The notes beneath the pieces are model-generated. The model was not told the DNA's origin and made no database searches. It saw only the letters and a program-made list of their open reading frames with translations. The position numbers were made by a program, and so were the translations under genes. From the NCBI GenBank assembly GCA_963422385.1, contig OY729432.1:2852001-2916000 (forward strand): a stretch of 64,000 nt of DNA, given 5' to 3'. The DNA comes from JAJDTQ01 sp963422385 (lineage in GTDB: Bacteria > Desulfobacterota > Binatia > UBA9968 > JAJDTQ01). How positions within the stretch are numbered: the stretch's first letter is position 1; every line of letters starts with the position of its first letter. Shown here piece after piece: positions 60,110 through 64,000 of the stretch.

Positions 60110-62131
60110 GACTCCGGCATTTGCAGCGTCGACCGAACGGTGGGCAAAGGTGCGTCCGAGTCTGCTGCCGCTCGGGGCAGTGACATTGATTGGGCTGGGT
60201 GCCGTTGTTTGGCTTGCCTTCGCCGTGATGGAAAGCATGGTCAGCCGCGCGGCGAAACGGGCCGAGATCGAGGCACTTTCGGCGCGACTCGATATCTTGC
60301 GGACCGACGTGAGTGACATCGAGACCGAACTGGAGAAAAAGCAGGACGCCCGTAGCGAATTGCATCGGGCCGTGGACGATCTGGCCTCCCGGAAGGAGAC
60401 CCTGGATCGTGCCGTGACGGGGCTGCAAACGGTCATCGAAAGAGCTGAGGCGGCAAGAGGCCAGCAGGAGGAGCTTGACCGCGCGGTGGCCGAGCAGCGG
60501 CGCAACCTGAGAGAGCTGGAAAGGGACCGGAAGCAACTCGTCAGCCAGATCACCTCCGAAGGGCAGCGTGAGGCAGACCTCAGGCTGGCCAACGACAGCG
60601 AAGAAGATCGTCTGAAGATCATTCGCAACGATATCGAGGCGCTTCGCGTGGAGCACAAGCGGGCTGAAGATGAGCGGGCGGGAGCACAAAGCGAATTGGC
60701 CGGGCTGCGGGCGGAGATCAAGGACGCGCGGCGGCGTCTCCCTGCCGTGTCGGAGCAACTCAACAACCGCCGAAAGGACCTCGGCGCGCTCGAATCGCAG
60801 TTGGATGGCCTGCGCACCCAGACCGAAGCGGCCAGCCGGGACGCGGGTCGTGAAGCCGAGGCTCTGGAAGCCGTGAGGCGTCGACGGGAGGCACTGGCGG
60901 GTGAGGTCGCGCAGCTCGGCTCGCGCAAATCCACTCTGGAGCAGGAAATCGCCGGGCTGGAACGCGACCGGGACGCCATGGGTCCGGTCCGGAAGGAGAT
61001 TATCGCCGCGCGGGCCGAGTTCACCTCTGCCCAGGAAACTCTACACCTGCTTGAGGCGCGCTTGGCAGCGATGCGTGTCGAAGAACAGACGCTGGTGGAT
61101 CGCGTACGCGAACTTGAAGCCCGGCAGTTACGCCTCGAGCCGGTCGGCAAAGACCTTGCCGCGACGACGCAGAACCTCGCAAATGCCCGCGAAGAGTTGC
61201 AGGCGGTACGGCGCGATCTGGCGGAGGCACGCCAGCAAGCCGGCCAAACACGGGCGGGGGCGCAAAGCGAATTGGCCGGGCTGCGGGTGGAGATCCAGGA
61301 AGCGGGGCGGCGCCTCGCTGCCGTGTTGGATGAGCTTGACAACCGCCGAAGGGACATCGGTGCGGTCGAAGCGAAGTTGGATGGCCTGCGCACTCAGGTC
61401 GAAACGGCCAGCGTGCACGCAGGTCGCGAAACCGTTGTACTGGAAACCGCGCGGCGCCAGCGCGAGGCACTGGCGGACGAGGTTGCGCAGCTCGACTCCC
61501 GGAAATCCTCACTGGAGCAGGAGATCGCGGGCTTGAAACGCGACCGGGAGGCCATGGAGCAGACCCGGACGGAACTGACCGCGGTGCGGGCCGAACTCAC
61601 CTCTACCCGAGGGAGCCTGCAGGTGCTTGAGGCGCGCCTGGAAGCGAGGCATGTCGAAGATCAAACGCTTTCGGGTCGCGTCCGCGGCCTGAAAGCCCAG
61701 CAGTCGCAGCTTGATCCGGTCCGAAAGAACCTTGCGGCAATGGAGCAGGATCGCGCGAATGCCTACGAAGAGTTGCAGGCGGTGCGGCGTGATCTGGCGA
61801 GGCAGGCCAGCAGGCCAGCCAAGCCCGGACTCTGGCTGCGCGGCTCCCGGTCTTGAAAGGTGAGATCAAGGAGTTGGAAACACGGCATGATGCCTTGAAG
61901 GAGGCGGTTGCCGATCTGGAAGGGCAAAAGGTCGAGCGGAACCGCTTGGTGAAAGAGATCAGCGCCGCGCGAGGCAGGTTGAGTGGGTTGCTGAAGGACG
62001 AAGGGCAAATCAGTGAACGGGTGGACAGCCTGAGAGGACGCTTGGTCGATCTCCAACACCGGCAGCAGTCCGCAACGGCCGCCCCTGAGCCGGTTCCGCA
62101 GCAACCGCGCCCCAGGCTTGGAGAGGATTAG
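60078..62131 (+). pseudogene. Membrane-anchored coiled-coil protein, split by a frameshift near 61800
   Basis: TTG 60078 with GGAGGGG just upstream overlaps the helicase stop by 32 nt. Short cytosolic start, one membrane helix (LPLGAVTLIGLGAVVWLAFA, residues 30-50), then about 550 residues of coiled coil arranged as long internal repeats (ELAGLRAEIKDARRRL recurs as ELAGLRVEIQEAGRRL; LAARLE-type and RDLAEARQQAGQTR-type blocks recur). In the third repeat one G is missing at about 61800 (GCG AGG CAG versus the expected GCG GAG GCA), ending the frame at 61856. The continuation (EAGQQASQARTLAARLPVLK then GEIKELETRHDALKEAV) runs to 62131; TTG 61853 could restart it. Restored, the protein would be about 684 aa. 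It is either freshly broken, split in two by re-initiation, or mis-assembled. Confidence 0.7.
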
Positions 62132-62134
62132 ACG

Positions 62135-64000
62135 ATGAATTGGGTTCTGTATCCCGAGGTGCTTTCGATCATGATCGCGGTCCTGGCCATGATCGGTGTG
62201 TTTGGGCTTGCATTCGCCTATGGTGTGCACCATCGTTTTGCCTGGGCGCAGTTGCCGGCGGCCGCCCGCGATGCGGAGTTGGCGACTCGGGTCATGCAGC
62301 GAGAGGCCGAGCTTCTCGACAAGGAACAGCGGTTGGAGCGACTGAACGAACAGATCCGCGACCGCGAAGCCAAGCTGCTGGAGCGGGACCAGTTGAAAGA
62401 TGAGGCAGAGTACTGGAAATCCCGGATCGAGGCCATCAAGGCCGAGTATGCCGGGCTTGATGGGTTACGGGCTGAAATCGAGGAGGTGCGCGAGTCCTTC
62501 CGCCAGGAGATGGAGGGTCTGGCCGATGCGGAAAGACAAGCACGGGAGGCCAAGGGCGAGTGGGAGGATGCGCGCATGCGCGTGGCCGACGCGGAGCGCC
62601 GCCTCGCCGAGGTAGCCGACGCGGAGGGCCGCCTGCGCGAGGCGCATCAGGAGTTGGTCCATGCCGTGGCGGAACTGGAAATCAGGCTAACCTCCAGGAA
62701 AGCCGAGTACAAAGACTTGCTTGAGGCACTGGAGCGGGGCCAGGACCGATTGAGCCGGATCGAGCATGTGGTGGAATCGCTGGACGCCCGGCAGAAATCG
62801 CTGGACGCCGAGCTCCGTAGCGACGAGGAACGGCTGATGACCGTCAAGACCGAATTGGGCGATCTGGAGCCTGCTCGCGAGCAATTGGCCAAAGCCCGAG
62901 AGTCGCTGCAATCCGTCGAACGAGACCTGAAGCACAAGCGTGAAATACTGTTGAACTTGGAGTCCGATGAGGCGTGGCTATATGCTCAGATCGCGCGTAG
63001 GCGGGCCGAATTGGACGAACTTACCGAAAAGGGTGATGGGCGCAGCGAGACCGATTCTTCGCTCGACGATCTTCTCATGCCCCCAGCCTGCCTCGCGAGC
63101 GACAACGGCACCCTCGTCCTGCCGGACAAGCAGCCCGCCGAACAGGAGATGGAGGCACTGCAACGGGTCCGCGCTCACCTGGCGGAATGCGGTCTGTTCT
63201 TCAGCCAACGCGTGGTCAATGCCTTCCATACGAGTCTGAAGACCGCAGTCCTGTCCCCCCTCACCGTGTTGGCAGGCGTCAGTGGCACGGGCAAGAGCCA
63301 GTTGCCGCGTTTCTACGCTGACGCACTGGGGCTTCATTTCCTGAAGATTCCGGTCCAACCGCGCTGGGACGGTCCACAGGATCTGTTCGGCTTCTACAAC
63401 TACATCGAGAGGCGTTACCGGGCGACGGATCTGGCCCGCGCCTTGGTCCATCTGGACCGCTACAACTGGTCCGAGCAAGCGGAGAGCTTTGACGACCGCG
63501 TGCTGCTCGTCCTCTTGGACGAGATGAACCTGGCGCGGGTGGAACACTATTTTTCCGAATTCCTTAGCCGCCTGGAGGGCCGCCCGCTCGACAAAGATGC
63601 CGCCAACCCCGATGTCCGGCGTCCTGCGGAAATCGAGATCGACGTTAGCCGAAGGGGTCAGACCAAACGCGTCTATGCTGGTCAGAACGTTCTGTTCGTC
63701 GGCACGATGAATGAAGATGAATCGACCTTGTCCTTGTCGGACAAGGTGCTGGACCGCGCCAACGTGTTACGTTTTCCGAAACCGAAGGCTCTGCAGTGGA
63801 AACTTCCCACGGTGGGCGGACGGCACAAGGCGATGGGTCATCTCACCAAGTCACACTGGACGCAAGGCTGGACGCGAAGTGTGGCGGAGATGGACAATAA
63901 CGCCCGTGAGAGGGTCGAGCAGAGGGTGTCGGAGATCAACGCCATCATGGACGACATGGGACGGCCGTTTGGCCATCGCATGGGCCAAGCGATATTGCAC
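62135..64000 (+). CDS. Membrane-anchored coiled-coil McrB-like AAA+ ATPase (3' end beyond window)
   Basis: Open from ATG 62135 (GGAGAGG upstream, 3 nt after the preceding stop) through the last base, 622 codons without stop. One N-terminal membrane helix (LSIMIAVLAMIGVFGLAFAY), about 250 residues of coiled coil (EAELLDKEQRLERLNEQIRD and onward), a linker, then an AAA+ domain of the McrB/MoxR type: Walker A GVSGTGKSQLPRFYADALGL (about 381), Walker B VLLVLLDEMNLARVEHYFSE (about 456), sensor 1 LFVGTMNEDESTLSLSDKVL (about 522) and an arginine-finger-type RANVLRF. The end RPFGHRMGQAIL matches the McrB lid. Works presumably with the helicase-nuclease and the coiled-coil gene as a membrane-linked machine. 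Confidence 0.85.
   Translation, partial: MNWVLYPEVLSIMIAVLAMIGVFGLAFAYGVHHRFAWAQLPAAARDAELATRVMQREAELLDKEQRLERLNEQIRDREAKLLERDQLKDEAEYWKSRIEAIKAEYAGLDGLRAEIEEVRESFRQEMEGLADAERQAREAKGEWEDARMRVADAERRLAEVADAEGRLREAHQELVHAVAELEIRLTSRKAEYKDLLEALERGQDRLSRIEHVVESLDARQKSLDAELRSDEERLMTVKTELGDLEPAREQLAKARESLQSVERDLKHKREILLNLESDEAWLYAQIARRRAELDELTEKGDGRSETDSSLDDLLMPPACLASDNGTLVLPDKQPAEQEMEALQRVRAHLAECGLFFSQRVVNAFHTSLKTAVLSPLTVLAGVSGTGKSQLPRFYADALGLHFLKIPVQPRWDGPQDLFGFYNYIERRYRATDLARALVHLDRYNWSEQAESFDDRVLLVLLDEMNLARVEHYFSEFLSRLEGRPLDKDAANPDVRRPAEIEIDVSRRGQTKRVYAGQNVLFVGTMNEDESTLSLSDKVLDRANVLRFPKPKALQWKLPTVGGRHKAMGHLTKSHWTQGWTRSVAEMDNNARERVEQRVSEINAIMDDMGRPFGHRMGQAILH

Noticed and set aside
1..64000. CRISPR array, tRNA, rRNA or riboswitch
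   Set aside because: No regularly spaced direct repeats, no cloverleaf with TTCGAATC-like arm in a consistent context and no recognisable riboswitch core was found by eye; absence by eye is not proof.

Overview
This window is a high-GC bacterial chromosome segment, probably from an uncultured soil or marine heterotroph. The genes are dominated by tripartite tricarboxylate transporters (TctABC), CaiB-type CoA transferases, TauD and cupin dioxygenases, metal-dependent amidohydrolases, an ADP-forming acyl-CoA synthetase and a UGSC selenoprotein. That mix resembles Tectomicrobia/Entotheonella-like or other deep proteobacterial-grade genomes. This is an impression from gene content, not a phylogenetic result. 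I see no rRNA, tRNA or CRISPR array.

Layout. 1-7.8 kb: a 5'-truncated methyltransferase, an MFS carrier, a solute-binding-protein remnant, a VUT/YhhQ-type carrier, a Phd antitoxin with a PIN toxin fused to a ferritin-like tail, two c-type cytochromes, and glnS on the minus strand with a decayed partial copy of itself nearby. 8.0-14.1 kb: a two-gene minus-strand operon of lower GC, encoding an AAA ATPase with a C-terminal HEPN-like RxxxxH motif and a 1521-residue protein combining an SH3/KOW-like domain, TPRs, a cold-shock-like domain and a STAND-type NTPase. It looks like a conflict or defence cassette. 14.3-38.7 kb: a catabolic region with VOC, tandem TauD dioxygenases, a dihydrodiol-dehydrogenase-like SDR, tctCAB, a gentisate-dioxygenase-like cupin, CoA transferase, amidohydrolases, CmcJ/NvfI oxidoreductase, amidase, CMD protein, 2OG oxygenase, ADP-forming acyl-CoA synthetase, enoyl-CoA hydratase, thiolase-like plus DUF35 pair, and a MetE-like protein. 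It is interrupted at 22.4-24.6 kb by pseudogenes and a nucleotidyltransferase pair.

38.7-45.2 kb: a scarred accessory island with a DUF4143 ATPase, a twice-frameshifted ParA, a NYN-domain remnant, an unknown exported protein, a decayed IS3 element that cut a second copy of the DUF4143 gene, and a DUF2335 pair. 45.4-56.5 kb: the UGSC selenoprotein (in-frame TGA followed by a SECIS-like hairpin) with a conserved partner, two acyl-CoA dehydrogenases, a TctC plus TctA-TctB fusion, an ACMSD-like amidohydrolase, a signal-less NMT1-like protein and an MFS carrier. 56.8-64.0 kb: an operon running off the window that encodes a helicase-nuclease, a membrane-anchored coiled-coil protein and a membrane-anchored coiled-coil McrB-like AAA+ ATPase. 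It is the strongest candidate here for an undescribed (probably antiviral) system.

Intergenic DNA carries a roughly 168-bp MITE-like repeat (two full inverted-orientation copies and three degenerate ones) and several long perfect REP/BIME-type hairpins. Many genes carry single-base frameshifts (ParA, DGQHR protein, TenA-like protein, coiled-coil protein, transposase), which may be real decay or assembly error.
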